26,568 bases of DNA. It comes from Dechloromonas sp. UBA6271. Lineage in GTDB: Bacteria > Pseudomonadota > Gammaproteobacteria > Burkholderiales > Rhodocyclaceae. The notes under the pieces were generated by a model, which was given only the letters and a program-made list of their open reading frames with translations, was not told the origin of the DNA and did no database searches. Each line of letters starts with the position of its first letter. Within the stretch, counting starts at the first letter, position 1. The stretch spans positions 1 through 26,568 of the forward strand of contig DJUX01000031.1 in the NCBI GenBank assembly GCA_002440665.1, in the 5' to 3' direction. The translations under genes and the position numbers were made by a program. This document shows positions 6,779 to 14,949 of this stretch, piece after piece.

Positions 6779-6898
6779 GTGAAAAAAATGTTTGCCCTGA
6801 TCGCTTGCGTGCTGGCCGTTGCCGCGTGCAATACGATGGAAGGTGTCGGCAAGGACATCAAGAAAGGTGGCGAAGCCATCGAGAAGGCAGCCAAGTAA
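6779..6898 (+). CDS. entericidin-like small lipoprotein
   Basis: A 39-aa protein starting with GTG at 6779 and preceded by AAGGAG (6765-6770) at good spacing. It has a short signal peptide (KKMFALIACVL) ending in a lipobox AVAAC, so C17 would be lipidated. The mature part NTMEGVGKDIKKGGEAIEKAAK is the typical entericidin A/B pattern: a small amphipathic helix rich in Gly, Lys and Glu. It would sit in the cell envelope. E. coli entericidins have been linked to stress-related lysis, but the role here is unknown. Its TAA (6896-6898) directly abuts the leuD ATG, so translation is likely coupled. Confidence 0.85.
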   Translation: MKKMFALIACVLAVAACNTMEGVGKDIKKGGEAIEKAAK

Positions 6899-7537
6899 AT
6901 GGAAAAATTCATTCGTCTGGAAGGTCTGGTGGCACCGCTCGACCGCAACAATGTCGATACCGATGCGATCATTCCCAAGCAGTTCCTGAAGTCGATCAAG
7001 CGTTCCGGTTTCGGCCCGAACGCCTTCGACGAATGGCGTTACATGGATGTCGGTCAGCCCGGACAGGATGCTTCAGGCCGCCCGAAGAACCCGAATTTCG
7101 TGCTCAACCAGTCGCGTTATCAGGGCGCCGAAGTGCTGCTGGCGCGCGCCAACTTCGGCTGCGGCAGCTCGCGCGAACACGCGCCGTGGGCGCTGCTCGA
7201 CTTCGGCTTCAAGGCGATCATCGCCGAGTCGTTCGCCGACATCTTTTTCAACAACTGCTACAAGAACGGCATTGTGCCGATCGTGCTGCCGGCGGCCGAA
7301 GTTGAGGCGTTGTTCCAGCAGGTTGAGGCGATGCCCGGCTACAAGTTGGTCGTCGATCTTCAGGCCCAGGCGGTGATTCGCCCGGACGGCCACGGCATCC
7401 CGTTCCAGATCGACGCCTTCCGCAAGGAGTGTCTGCTCAATGGCTGGGACGACATCGGCCTGACCCTGCGCCATGCCGAGAAGATTCGCGAGTTTGAAGA
7501 AAAGCGGCGTATCGACCAGCCTTGGCTGTTCGCGTAA
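6899..7537 (+). CDS. leuD: 3-isopropylmalate dehydratase small subunit
   Basis: A 212-aa partner of LeuC carrying the swivelling domain of the isomerase. Typical segments are LDRNNVDTDAIIPKQFLKSI near residues 15-35 and ARANFGCGSSREHAPWAL near 80-98. The C-terminal half has the NCYKNGIVPI stretch. The length is normal. The start ATG abuts the stop of the entericidin-like gene, and leuB follows after 12 bp with its own ribosome site. Confidence 0.97.
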   Translation: MEKFIRLEGLVAPLDRNNVDTDAIIPKQFLKSIKRSGFGPNAFDEWRYMDVGQPGQDASGRPKNPNFVLNQSRYQGAEVLLARANFGCGSSREHAPWALLDFGFKAIIAESFADIFFNNCYKNGIVPIVLPAAEVEALFQQVEAMPGYKLVVDLQAQAVIRPDGHGIPFQIDAFRKECLLNGWDDIGLTLRHAEKIREFEEKRRIDQPWLFA

Positions 7538-7549
7538 CAAGGAGACAAC

Positions 7550-8605
7550 ATGAAGATTTGTGTTCTGCCGGGCGACGGCATCGGTCCCGAGATCACTGCC
7601 GAGGCAGTGCGCGTCCTCAAGGTGCTCGATCTCAAGTTCGAGATGGAAGAGGCCTTGCTGGGCGGTGGCGCGGTCGATGCGACCGGCAACCCCTATCCGG
7701 AAGCGACCCAGAAGCTGGCCCGTGCCGCCGACGCCATCCTGCTTGGCGCCGTCGGCGGCCCGAAGTGGGACAGCCTGCCCCGCGAGCAACGCCCGGAGCG
7801 CGGCCTGCTCGGTATCCGCAAGGATCTGAACCTGTTCGCCAACCTGCGGCCGGCCATCCTTTATCCGGAACTGGCCAATGCGTCGACGCTGAAGCCGGAA
7901 ATCGTTGCCGGGCTGGATATCCTGATCATTCGCGAGTTGACCGGCGATATCTACTTCGGTCAGCCGCGCGGTGTGCGTGAGGAAAACGGCGAGCGGGTCG
8001 GTTTCAACACGATGGTGTATAGCGAATCGGAAATCCGTCGCATCGGCCATGTCGCCTTCCAGGCGGCGCAGAAGCGCAACAGGAAGCTGTGTTCGGTCGA
8101 CAAGATGAACGTCCTCGAATGCACCCAGCTCTGGCGCGATGTGATGATCGAGATCGCCCACGATTACCCGGATGTCGAACTCAGCCACATGCTGGTCGAC
8201 AATGCCGCGATGCAACTGGTCAAGGCACCGAAGCAGTTCGACGTGATGGTTACCGGCAACATGTTCGGCGACATCCTGTCCGACGAGGCTTCGATGCTGA
8301 CCGGTTCGATCGGCATGCTGCCGTCGGCTTCGCTCGACGACAAGAACAAGGGCCTCTACGAGCCGTCGCACGGTTCGGCGCCGGACATCGCCGGCAAGGG
8401 CGTGGCCAATCCGCTGGCGACCATCCTGTCGGCGGCGATGATGCTGCGTTATACCTTCGGCCTCGAAGAGCAGGCACTCCGCGTCGAAAATGCGGTCAAA
8501 AAAGTCTTGGCGCAAGGCTATCGCACCGGCGACATCTACGAACGCGGGACCAACAAGGTCGGGACGAAGGAAATGGGCGACGCCGTACTGGCGGCGCTGG
8601 CGTAA
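7550..8605 (+). CDS. leuB: 3-isopropylmalate dehydrogenase
   Basis: A 351-aa NAD-dependent enzyme that oxidises and decarboxylates 3-isopropylmalate to 2-oxoisocaproate, the third leucine-specific step. Seen are the N-terminal LPGDGIGPEITAEAVRVL, the RELTGDIYFGQPRG segment near residue 130, the VDKMNVL segment with the catalytic lysine near 185, and VTGNMFGDILSDEASMLTGSIGMLPSASL near 240-265. The C-terminal EPSHGSAPDIAGKGVANP completes the cofactor site. Ribosome site AAGGAG lies 7 nt before the ATG. The asd gene follows after 51 bp. Confidence 0.97.
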   Translation: MKICVLPGDGIGPEITAEAVRVLKVLDLKFEMEEALLGGGAVDATGNPYPEATQKLARAADAILLGAVGGPKWDSLPREQRPERGLLGIRKDLNLFANLRPAILYPELANASTLKPEIVAGLDILIIRELTGDIYFGQPRGVREENGERVGFNTMVYSESEIRRIGHVAFQAAQKRNRKLCSVDKMNVLECTQLWRDVMIEIAHDYPDVELSHMLVDNAAMQLVKAPKQFDVMVTGNMFGDILSDEASMLTGSIGMLPSASLDDKNKGLYEPSHGSAPDIAGKGVANPLATILSAAMMLRYTFGLEEQALRVENAVKKVLAQGYRTGDIYERGTNKVGTKEMGDAVLAALA

Positions 8606-8656
8606 ACCGAACGACGGGTTCGGGCGTTAAACAAAGATTCATTCGGAGAGAGAGTC

Positions 8657-9790
8657 ATGAAGAAGGTTGGTCTGGTCGGTTGGCGTGGCATGGTCGGTTC
8701 CGTGCTGATGCAGCGCATGGTCGAAGAGGGCGATTTCGCCTATATCGATCCGGTTTATTTCTCCACCTCCGCCGCGGGCGGCAAGGCACCGGTGTTCGGT
8801 GGCAAGGAAGCCTCGTTGCCGCTGCAGGACGCTTCCAACATCGAGGCGCTGAAGGCTTGCGAAATCATCATTACCTGCCAGGGCGGCGACTACACCAAGG
8901 AAGTCTTCCCCAAACTGCGCGCCACCGGCTGGAACGGTCACTGGATCGATGCCGCCTCGGCACTGCGCATGGCCGACGACGCCGTGATCATCCTCGACCC
9001 GGTCAACATGAACGTGATCAAGGATTCGCTGGCCAAGGGCGGCAAGAACTGGATCGGCGGCAACTGCACGGTTTCCCTGATGCTGATGGGCCTCGGCGGC
9101 CTGTTCCAGAACGACCTGATCGAATGGGCCACCTCGATGACCTACCAGGCGGCTTCGGGCGCTGGTGCGCAGAACATGCGCGAACTGATCGCGCAGATGG
9201 GCGCCATCCACTCGTCGGTCGCCGACCTGCTGGCCGACCCGGCTTCCGCCATCCTCGACATCGACCGCAAGGTGGCCGAGACTATTCGTTCTGACGCTTT
9301 CCCGAAGAAGAACTTCCGCAACACGCCGCTGGCCGGTTCCCTGATTCCGTGGATCGACGTGCCGGTTGACGGCGGTCAATCCAAGGAAGAGTGGAAGGGC
9401 GGCGCCGAATGCAACAAGATCCTCGGCAAGCCGGCTTTCCGCTCGGCTGGTTCGATCCCCATCGACGGTCTGTGCGTGCGCATCGGCGCCATGCGCTGCC
9501 ACTCGCAGGCACTGACCATCAAGCTGAAGAAGGATGTGCCGCTCGATGAAATCAGCGACATGCTGGCCAAGGCCAATCCGTGGGCCAAGGTCGTGCCCAA
9601 CGATCGCGAAATCTCCGAGCGTGAGCTGACCCCGGCTGCCGTCACCGGTACGCTGACCGTGCCGGTTGGCCGTCTGCACAAGATGGCGATGGGCCCGGAA
9701 TACCTCGCCGCCTTCACCTGCGGTGACCAGTTGCTGTGGGGCGCCGCCGAGCCACTGCGCCGCATGCTGCGCATTTTGCTCGACGCCTGA
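8657..9790 (+). CDS. asd: aspartate-semialdehyde dehydrogenase
   Basis: A 377-aa enzyme reducing aspartyl phosphate to aspartate semialdehyde with NADPH, the branch point for lysine/diaminopimelate, threonine and methionine. It has the N-terminal nucleotide-binding GWRGMVGSVLMQRM. The active-site cysteine is C137 in GGNCTVSLML, and the later IGAMRCHSQALTIKL segment carries the catalytic histidine. It belongs to the E. coli-like branch rather than the Gram-positive one. GGAGAGAG precedes the ATG. It ends at a strong terminator, so the leu-asd transcript probably stops there. Confidence 0.96.
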   Translation: MKKVGLVGWRGMVGSVLMQRMVEEGDFAYIDPVYFSTSAAGGKAPVFGGKEASLPLQDASNIEALKACEIIITCQGGDYTKEVFPKLRATGWNGHWIDAASALRMADDAVIILDPVNMNVIKDSLAKGGKNWIGGNCTVSLMLMGLGGLFQNDLIEWATSMTYQAASGAGAQNMRELIAQMGAIHSSVADLLADPASAILDIDRKVAETIRSDAFPKKNFRNTPLAGSLIPWIDVPVDGGQSKEEWKGGAECNKILGKPAFRSAGSIPIDGLCVRIGAMRCHSQALTIKLKKDVPLDEISDMLAKANPWAKVVPNDREISERELTPAAVTGTLTVPVGRLHKMAMGPEYLAAFTCGDQLLWGAAEPLRRMLRILLDA

Positions 9791-9812
9791 TCGCGTCACC
9801 TCATCAAGAAAG

Positions 9813-9837
9813 CCGGGGCTGCGACCCCGGTTTTTTT
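9813..9837 (+). terminator. intrinsic terminator after asd
   Basis: CCGGGG-CTGCGA-CCCCGG, a 6-bp GC-only stem, is followed by seven T (9831-9837). It lies 23 nt after the asd stop. Confidence 0.92.
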
Positions 9838-9936
9838 ATGTTGGAAATATGCCAAAAGCCGCTGTTTAGAACTCGGATTAGCTTGCATTGCTAAGTGCAT
9901 GATGTTAATTTGAAAGTCCCGAATTCGACGCTCAGG

Positions 9937-12858
9937 ATGGGTGGCGCCGTGCCAGATACGACAAAGACAAACTTCAAAAAACGTGCAGTGGCTGTGGCTG
10001 TTGCTTCCTGCCTATCATTTGCTCCCTGGCTGGCTGAGGCCGCCGGTCTTGGCAAGATCACCGTGCTTTCCGGTCTTGGCCAGCCGTTGCGGGCCGAGAT
10101 CGAGCTCAACGCTTCGCGTGCCGAATTGGCTGGGATGTCAGCGCGGCTGGCGCCGCAATCGGCCTTCCGCGAGGCGGGCATCGACTATGCGACAGCGTTG
10201 TACGACCTGCGCTTCGCCATCGAGAAGCGCAGCAATGGCACGCCGGTGCTGAAGATCAGTTCCGCCAAGCCGGTGAATGATCCTTTCATGGATTTCCTGG
10301 TTGAACTGAACTGGCCGGCAGGGCCTAGCGTCCGCGAATACACCTTCCTGCTCGACCCACCGGAGGTAGCTGCCAGGGCGGCAGCGCGTCCGGTTTCCAC
10401 AGCGGAAGCTCGCGTCGTCGAAACGGTTCACGGACCCGCGCCAGCACCGACAGCGACGGTGAGATCCGATGCGCCCAAGGCCGCAACCGTGGTGCCGAGA
10501 GCAGCAACGGAATCGAGGAAATCCGGCGAAGCCGGGACGCATCTCGTCCAGCAGGGCGATACCCTGCGCAAGATTGCCGGTGAAACGAAACACGATGGCG
10601 TTTCGCTGGAGCAGATGCTGGTTGGCTTGTTCAAGAAGAATCCGGATGCGTTCATCGGGGATAATATCAATCGCCTCAAGGCGGGCGCCATCCTCAATGT
10701 TCCCGACAAGGCCACCGTAGCTGCCGTGCCCGAAGCCGAGGCAAGGAAGGCTTACGTGACACAGGCCGGCGACTGGAACGCCTATCGCCAGAAACTGGCT
10801 GCGGCGACTGCCAAGGGGCAGGCCAAGCAGGAGGATGCGGCTCAGAGCGCCTCCGGTAAAATCACCGCGCGCGTGGAAGAAAAAGCCTCGCCAGCCGAAC
10901 AGAGCAAGGATCAGGTCAAGGTTTCACGGGCAGAAATGGCCGCGAAGGGCGCTGCGGGTGGCCGGCCGGCCGCAGCGGTTGAAGAGGACCTGATCGCCAA
11001 GGACAAGGCGCTCAAGGAAGCGCAGGACCGCCTGGCGGTACTGGAAAAGAATGTCGTTGAACTGCAGAAGCTGGTCGACATGAAGACCCAGCGTCTGGCG
11101 GAACTGCAGCAGCAGGCATCGGGCAAGAAGGAAGAGCTGAAGCCGGCTGCGCCTGCCGAACCACCCAAGCCGGTCGAGGCGCCGAAAGCCGCCGAGCCAG
11201 CACCTGTTGTCGAGCCGCCGAAACCAGTGGAGCCGCCGAAGGCTGCGGAAGAGGTGACGCAGGTGGAAGCGCCGAAGGCACCGGACGTCAAGCCGCCGGA
11301 AGCGCCCAAGCAACCTGCCGCTGCGCCAGCGCCTGATTCAGATTTCGATCCCCTGCCTTTGATTGGCGGCGGGATGCTGGCGCTGCTGGCAGGTTATTTC
11401 CTGCTCCGTCGGCGTCGCACCGAGCCGGAACCCGCGCTTACCGCTGCGGTTCCCGGGCCTTCGAGCTTGGGACCGAATTCGGTTTTTCGGATGACCGGCG
11501 GTCAGAGCGTGGACACCGGTAACGTACCGCTGCAGACGGGTGATTTCAGTCAGACTGGCCCTGGTACCATCGATACCGATGAAGTCGATCCGGTCGCCGA
11601 GGCCGATGTGTACATGGCTTATGGCCGCGATGCGCAGGCCGAGGAAATCCTGATCGAAGCCCTGCGCAAGGATCCCCATCGCACGGCCATTCATGCCAAG
11701 CTGCTTGAGATTTATTCGAACCGGAAGAGCGTCAAGCAATTCGATACGCTGGCTAGCGAGCTTTACGCGCAGACTGGTGGCGTTGGTGCCGAATGGGAAA
11801 AGGTTGCCGCCATGGGCGTGGCCCTGGATCCCGAGAACCCGTTGTATTCGAGTGGTCGGTCTGCGGTGCCGTCCGAAGCCGAGAGTGCCACGGCGGCAGC
11901 CACGCTCGACGGGACGAGGGCGACAACGGTCCTTCCCGGCACTCTGGGTGTGATGGCTACAGCAGCGGCTGCGGAACAATTTGCCGTTCCGGAACTGCCG
12001 GCGGAAGAATTACCTGAAACCAGTGCCTTGGCTTCCGAAGAGATCGATTTTTCCCATACGGTCGTGAGCAGTGACGTCAATGCCCTTGATTTTGATCTGG
12101 GCAGTCCCGGACAGCCGTTGGAACCGGTTTCCGTGCGGGTACCGGAAATCGTGGAATCGCTCCCCGAAATTGAAGCAATCGACTTTGATCTTGGCGTGTC
12201 CTCGCCCGATCCGTTCGTCGCAACCGAGGTGAATCCGCAATTGCCGGCTACGGAAATGCTCGTGATGGGCAGCAGTGCCAGTGGCGAAAATGATTTCTCC
12301 GAAACCTTCATCGACTTCCAACTCGATACCGGCGTGTCGGCTACCGTGAGTGGCGATTACGGCAGCGATAAGCTTGTCAATCCGCAGGTGTTGCAGGAGA
12401 CCACGATCAGTGGTGACCAACTGGCGGAAACCGTCGTCGACCCCGCGTTCGTCCATGAGGTGAACAATGGCGACCTGACAGTCGTCGACGGCATGGCCGG
12501 CATGAGTGTTGACTTCGATGCTGGCGCTACCGATTTTGATGTGAGTCTCAGCGAATCTGTCTTCATCGGTCAGCCGATGCCGGTTCCCGAGTTCGACATG
12601 ACATCGATCAATCTGGATCTCGGTGCTGATGCATCGGAGCCGACACAGGTTGTCGATCTCTCTGGCAACTTTGCTGGCGAAGGATTCCAGGGTGGTCAGG
12701 CCAACGAGGAAGTGGGTACCAAGCTGGCCTTGGCCAAGGCCTACGAAGAAATGGGCGACCATGCTCAGGCCCGCGAGTTGCTGGAAGAGGTGATGGCCGA
12801 AGGCAGCGGCGATCTGGTCGAGCAGGCCCGGGAGATTATTGGCCGCCTGCGCGGTTAG
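9937..12858 (+). CDS. fimV: FimV family protein (peptidoglycan-binding, polar hub)
   Basis: A large inner-membrane protein, 973 aa from the ATG at 9937. GTG at 9895 (987 aa) and GTG at 9949 are also open, and no start has a clear ribosome site. Numbered from 9895: a signal peptide ends near residue 49 (AEAAGLG); the FimV N-domain begins LGKITVLSGLGQPLRAEIEL; LysM starts at 214 (THLVQQGDTLRKIAGE); a coiled coil spans about 366-409; then a Pro/Lys/Glu-rich linker; a membrane helix at about 485-507 followed by RRRR; a TPR-like segment from 562; a long acidic region with repeated FDLG motifs; and a FimV C-terminal helical domain at 941-987. In Pseudomonas, FimV supports type IV pili and polar organisation. 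The position before truA is common. Confidence 0.92.
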   Translation: MGGAVPDTTKTNFKKRAVAVAVASCLSFAPWLAEAAGLGKITVLSGLGQPLRAEIELNASRAELAGMSARLAPQSAFREAGIDYATALYDLRFAIEKRSNGTPVLKISSAKPVNDPFMDFLVELNWPAGPSVREYTFLLDPPEVAARAAARPVSTAEARVVETVHGPAPAPTATVRSDAPKAATVVPRAATESRKSGEAGTHLVQQGDTLRKIAGETKHDGVSLEQMLVGLFKKNPDAFIGDNINRLKAGAILNVPDKATVAAVPEAEARKAYVTQAGDWNAYRQKLAAATAKGQAKQEDAAQSASGKITARVEEKASPAEQSKDQVKVSRAEMAAKGAAGGRPAAAVEEDLIAKDKALKEAQDRLAVLEKNVVELQKLVDMKTQRLAELQQQASGKKEELKPAAPAEPPKPVEAPKAAEPAPVVEPPKPVEPPKAAEEVTQVEAPKAPDVKPPEAPKQPAAAPAPDSDFDPLPLIGGGMLALLAGYFLLRRRRTEPEPALTAAVPGPSSLGPNSVFRMTGGQSVDTGNVPLQTGDFSQTGPGTIDTDEVDPVAEADVYMAYGRDAQAEEILIEALRKDPHRTAIHAKLLEIYSNRKSVKQFDTLASELYAQTGGVGAEWEKVAAMGVALDPENPLYSSGRSAVPSEAESATAAATLDGTRATTVLPGTLGVMATAAAAEQFAVPELPAEELPETSALASEEIDFSHTVVSSDVNALDFDLGSPGQPLEPVSVRVPEIVESLPEIEAIDFDLGVSSPDPFVATEVNPQLPATEMLVMGSSASGENDFSETFIDFQLDTGVSATVSGDYGSDKLVNPQVLQETTISGDQLAETVVDPAFVHEVNNGDLTVVDGMAGMSVDFDAGATDFDVSLSESVFIGQPMPVPEFDMTSINLDLGADASEPTQVVDLSGNFAGEGFQGGQANEEVGTKLALAKAYEEMGDHAQARELLEEVMAEGSGDLVEQAREIIGRLRG

Positions 12859-12881
12859 AATCCGGATTTGCGTATGGCACA

Positions 12882-12915
12882 CACATGGCCCCGCATGGGG
12901 CCATGTGCATTTTTT
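12882..12915 (+). terminator. intrinsic terminator after fimV
   Basis: CACATGGCCCC-GCAT-GGGGCCATGTG is a perfect 11-bp stem with a tetraloop, followed by CA and a T-run (12910-12915). It starts 24 nt after the fimV stop. It overlaps any upstream start for the next gene. Confidence 0.9.
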
Positions 12916-12927
12916 GGGGCCGGTTTT

Positions 12928-13524
12928 TTGCATCCATCTTCAGCCTTGCTGGTTTGCCTGTCGGGTATTGTCGTCATCCAGTTCCTTGGTTTTGGCGGGC
13001 TTGGATTGGTGTTGCTTTTGCTGCTATCGACGTTACGGCAGATCTTGCCCGGATGGTGGGTATTGCTGCGCCGCCTGCGCTGGTTGTTGCTCAGCGTCTG
13101 GCTGATACTGGCCTACGGTAGTGCGGGCGATGCACTCCTTGGTCAGGCTTGGCTGCCTACCCATGAGGGTGCGGCGGAAGCCACCCTGCATGTGGCACGC
13201 CTGGTGTTGATGCTGGGCTACCTGGCGTGGCTGTTTGCCTTGCTCGGCCAGCGTGGCTTGCTGGTCGCGCTGATGTCGCTGCTGGGTCCGCTGTCTCGCC
13301 GCGGCGTAGCGACCGACCGGTTGGCGGTACGTTTGTCGCTGGTTATGGAGAATTTGCAGGTCGAGATGCCGAAAGGGGCATGGCGCAGCATGCTGGACGG
13401 TAATCCCGGTGGGGATGATGGGCCCACGAAATTACGGGTCGAGGTGTCGTCCTGGCAACTGATCGATTATCTTGCTTGCCTGGGTGTCCTGGCTTTTTCA
13501 ATATGCGCAATTTCATTGGGGTGA
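12928..13524 (+). CDS. small membrane protein resembling EcfT/CbiQ T-components
   Basis: About 198 aa from a TTG start at 12928, which has GGGG 8 nt upstream and lies just after the fimV terminator. The frame is open back to 12868, but that part would be encoded by the terminator hairpin and is unlikely to be real. The sequence has about four hydrophobic segments, with a hydrophobic start (SSALLVCLSGIVVIQFLGFGGLGLVLLLLL), basic loops (RRLRW) and a long segment GYLAWLFALLGQRGLLVALMSLL. This pattern is like the transmembrane T-component of ECF/cobalt transporters, but the identification rests on overall pattern only. No ECF ATPase or S-component is nearby. It ends 4 bp before truA. Confidence 0.6.
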   Translation: MHPSSALLVCLSGIVVIQFLGFGGLGLVLLLLLSTLRQILPGWWVLLRRLRWLLLSVWLILAYGSAGDALLGQAWLPTHEGAAEATLHVARLVLMLGYLAWLFALLGQRGLLVALMSLLGPLSRRGVATDRLAVRLSLVMENLQVEMPKGAWRSMLDGNPGGDDGPTKLRVEVSSWQLIDYLACLGVLAFSICAISLG

Positions 13525-13528
13525 ATGG

Positions 13529-14326
13529 GTGACGGTCGGGAGAATTGCCCTCGGTGTCGAGTATTGCGGAACATCGTTTCATGGCTGGCAAAGCCAGGCG
13601 AATGGCGGCACGGTGCAGGACGCCGTGGAATCCGCCTTGCGCGAGATCGCCGGCCGGACGGTCGGGGTCATCTGTGCCGGACGCACCGATGCTGGCGTCC
13701 ATGCCAGCCACCAGGTCGCCCATTTCGACGCACCGGTCGAACGCCCATTGACTGCCTGGGTGCGTGGTGTGAATTCGCATTTGCCGGATGGTGTGGCTGT
13801 CCGCTGGGCGCAGCCGGTGGCGGAAGACTTTCATGCCCGGTTCAGTGCTCGGGGTCGGCGCTACCGCTATTTGCTGCTCAATCGCCCGCAACGGGCTGGC
13901 TTGTGGCACGGGCGGGTCGGCTGGTTTCACGGGCCGCTCGATCTGGCGGTGATGCAGGATGCCTGCGGTCGACTGCTCGGCGAGCACGATTTTTCGGCCT
14001 TTCGCGCTGCCGGGTGTCAGGCGAAGACGCCGGTCAAGACATTGTGGCGGGCCGAGGTACAGCAATATGGTTCAATGCTGGTGTTCGATTTCGAAGCCAG
14101 CGCTTTTCTCCATCACATGGTGCGCAATCTGGTTGGCACGCTGGTCTATATTGGCAAAGGTGCACAGCAACCTGGGTGGATCGACGAATTGCTGCAAATG
14201 AGGGATCGCAAGCTGGCGGCGCCGACGTTTTCGCCGGATGGACTGTATTTCCGTGGCCCGATCTACGAGCCGCACTGGGGATTGCCCGACCCTGATGACG
14301 ATTTCCTCGATGGAATGCTGAAATGA
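13529..14326 (+). CDS. truA: tRNA pseudouridine synthase A
   Basis: A 265-aa enzyme that makes pseudouridine at positions 38-40 of the tRNA anticodon arm. The start GTG at 13529 gives MTVGRIALGVEYCGTSFHGWQ, the family N-terminus, with GGGGTGA just upstream; the frame is open further upstream but overlaps the previous gene. The catalytic aspartate is D54 in CAGRTDAGVHAS. Later segments RRYRYLLLN and HHMVRNLVGTLVYIGKG are typical. Its last four bases, ATGA, overlap the trpF start, indicating coupled translation. Confidence 0.95.
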   Translation: MTVGRIALGVEYCGTSFHGWQSQANGGTVQDAVESALREIAGRTVGVICAGRTDAGVHASHQVAHFDAPVERPLTAWVRGVNSHLPDGVAVRWAQPVAEDFHARFSARGRRYRYLLLNRPQRAGLWHGRVGWFHGPLDLAVMQDACGRLLGEHDFSAFRAAGCQAKTPVKTLWRAEVQQYGSMLVFDFEASAFLHHMVRNLVGTLVYIGKGAQQPGWIDELLQMRDRKLAAPTFSPDGLYFRGPIYEPHWGLPDPDDDFLDGMLK

Positions 14327-14949
14327 AAACCCGAATCAAGATTTGCGGCCTGACCCGCGAAGAGGATGTGGAGGCGGCAGTGGCGGCCGGCGCCGACGCA
14401 CTCGGTTTTGTGTTCTACCCGGCCAGTCCGCGCTACGTGACGCCGCAGCGGGCTGCGGAACTGGTGAAACGGATACCACCGTTCATCGATGTCGTCGGCC
14501 TGTTTGTCAACGAGTCGCTGGAAGTCGTCCGCGCCGCCTGCGCCGCCCTGCCCATCAACGTGCTGCAGTTTCACGGGGATGAGGATGCCGCCTATTGCCG
14601 CCAGTTTTCAAGACCTTATCTGCGGGCGGCGCGGGTGAGGCCGGGGCTCGATCTGGTAGAATTCGCCCGCTCGTTTCCCGATGCCCGGGGTCTGTTGCTG
14701 GATGCCTTTGTCGAGGGCTACGGTGGTGGTGGCCATGTTTTCGACTGGACGCTGGTTCCGCCCGATCTACCTTCGTTTTTGGTGCTTTCCGGCGGGTTGA
14801 CCGCAGCTAACGTCGGCGACGCGATTCGTCGTGTGCGGCCGGTTGCGGTCGACGTCTCTTCCGGGGTCGAAATGAGCAAGGGAATCAAGGATCACTCGAA
14901 AATCGCTGCCTTCGTGGCGGCCGTACGGAAAGCCGATGAGTCAATATAA
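14323..14949 (+). CDS. trpF: phosphoribosylanthranilate isomerase
   Basis: A 208-aa TIM-barrel enzyme that isomerises N-(5'-phosphoribosyl)-anthranilate in tryptophan synthesis. The catalytic cysteine is C8 (IKICGLT) and the catalytic aspartate D127 (LLLDAFVEGYGGGG). The phosphate-binding end is at VDVSSGVEMSKGIKD near residue 185. It is a stand-alone TrpF rather than a TrpC-TrpF fusion, as in Pseudomonas and beta-proteobacteria. It overlaps truA by 4 nt and trpB by 14 nt. trpE, G, D and C are not in this window. Confidence 0.96.
   Translation: MKTRIKICGLTREEDVEAAVAAGADALGFVFYPASPRYVTPQRAAELVKRIPPFIDVVGLFVNESLEVVRAACAALPINVLQFHGDEDAAYCRQFSRPYLRAARVRPGLDLVEFARSFPDARGLLLDAFVEGYGGGGHVFDWTLVPPDLPSFLVLSGGLTAANVGDAIRRVRPVAVDVSSGVEMSKGIKDHSKIAAFVAAVRKADESI

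Noticed and set aside
7073..8515. Long minus-strand open frame opposite leuD and leuB
   Set aside because: It crosses the leuD-leuB boundary with no motif and no ribosome site; explained by GC-rich third positions.
12868..12927. Upstream extension of the EcfT-like gene (TTG at 12868 or ATG at 12874)
   Set aside because: The extra residues would be encoded by the fimV terminator hairpin and its T-run; a start at 12928 is more sensible.
13472..13528. Upstream extension of truA
   Set aside because: The extra 19 residues overlap the preceding gene and do not belong to the TruA N-terminus; GTG at 13529 with GGGGTGA fits the family.
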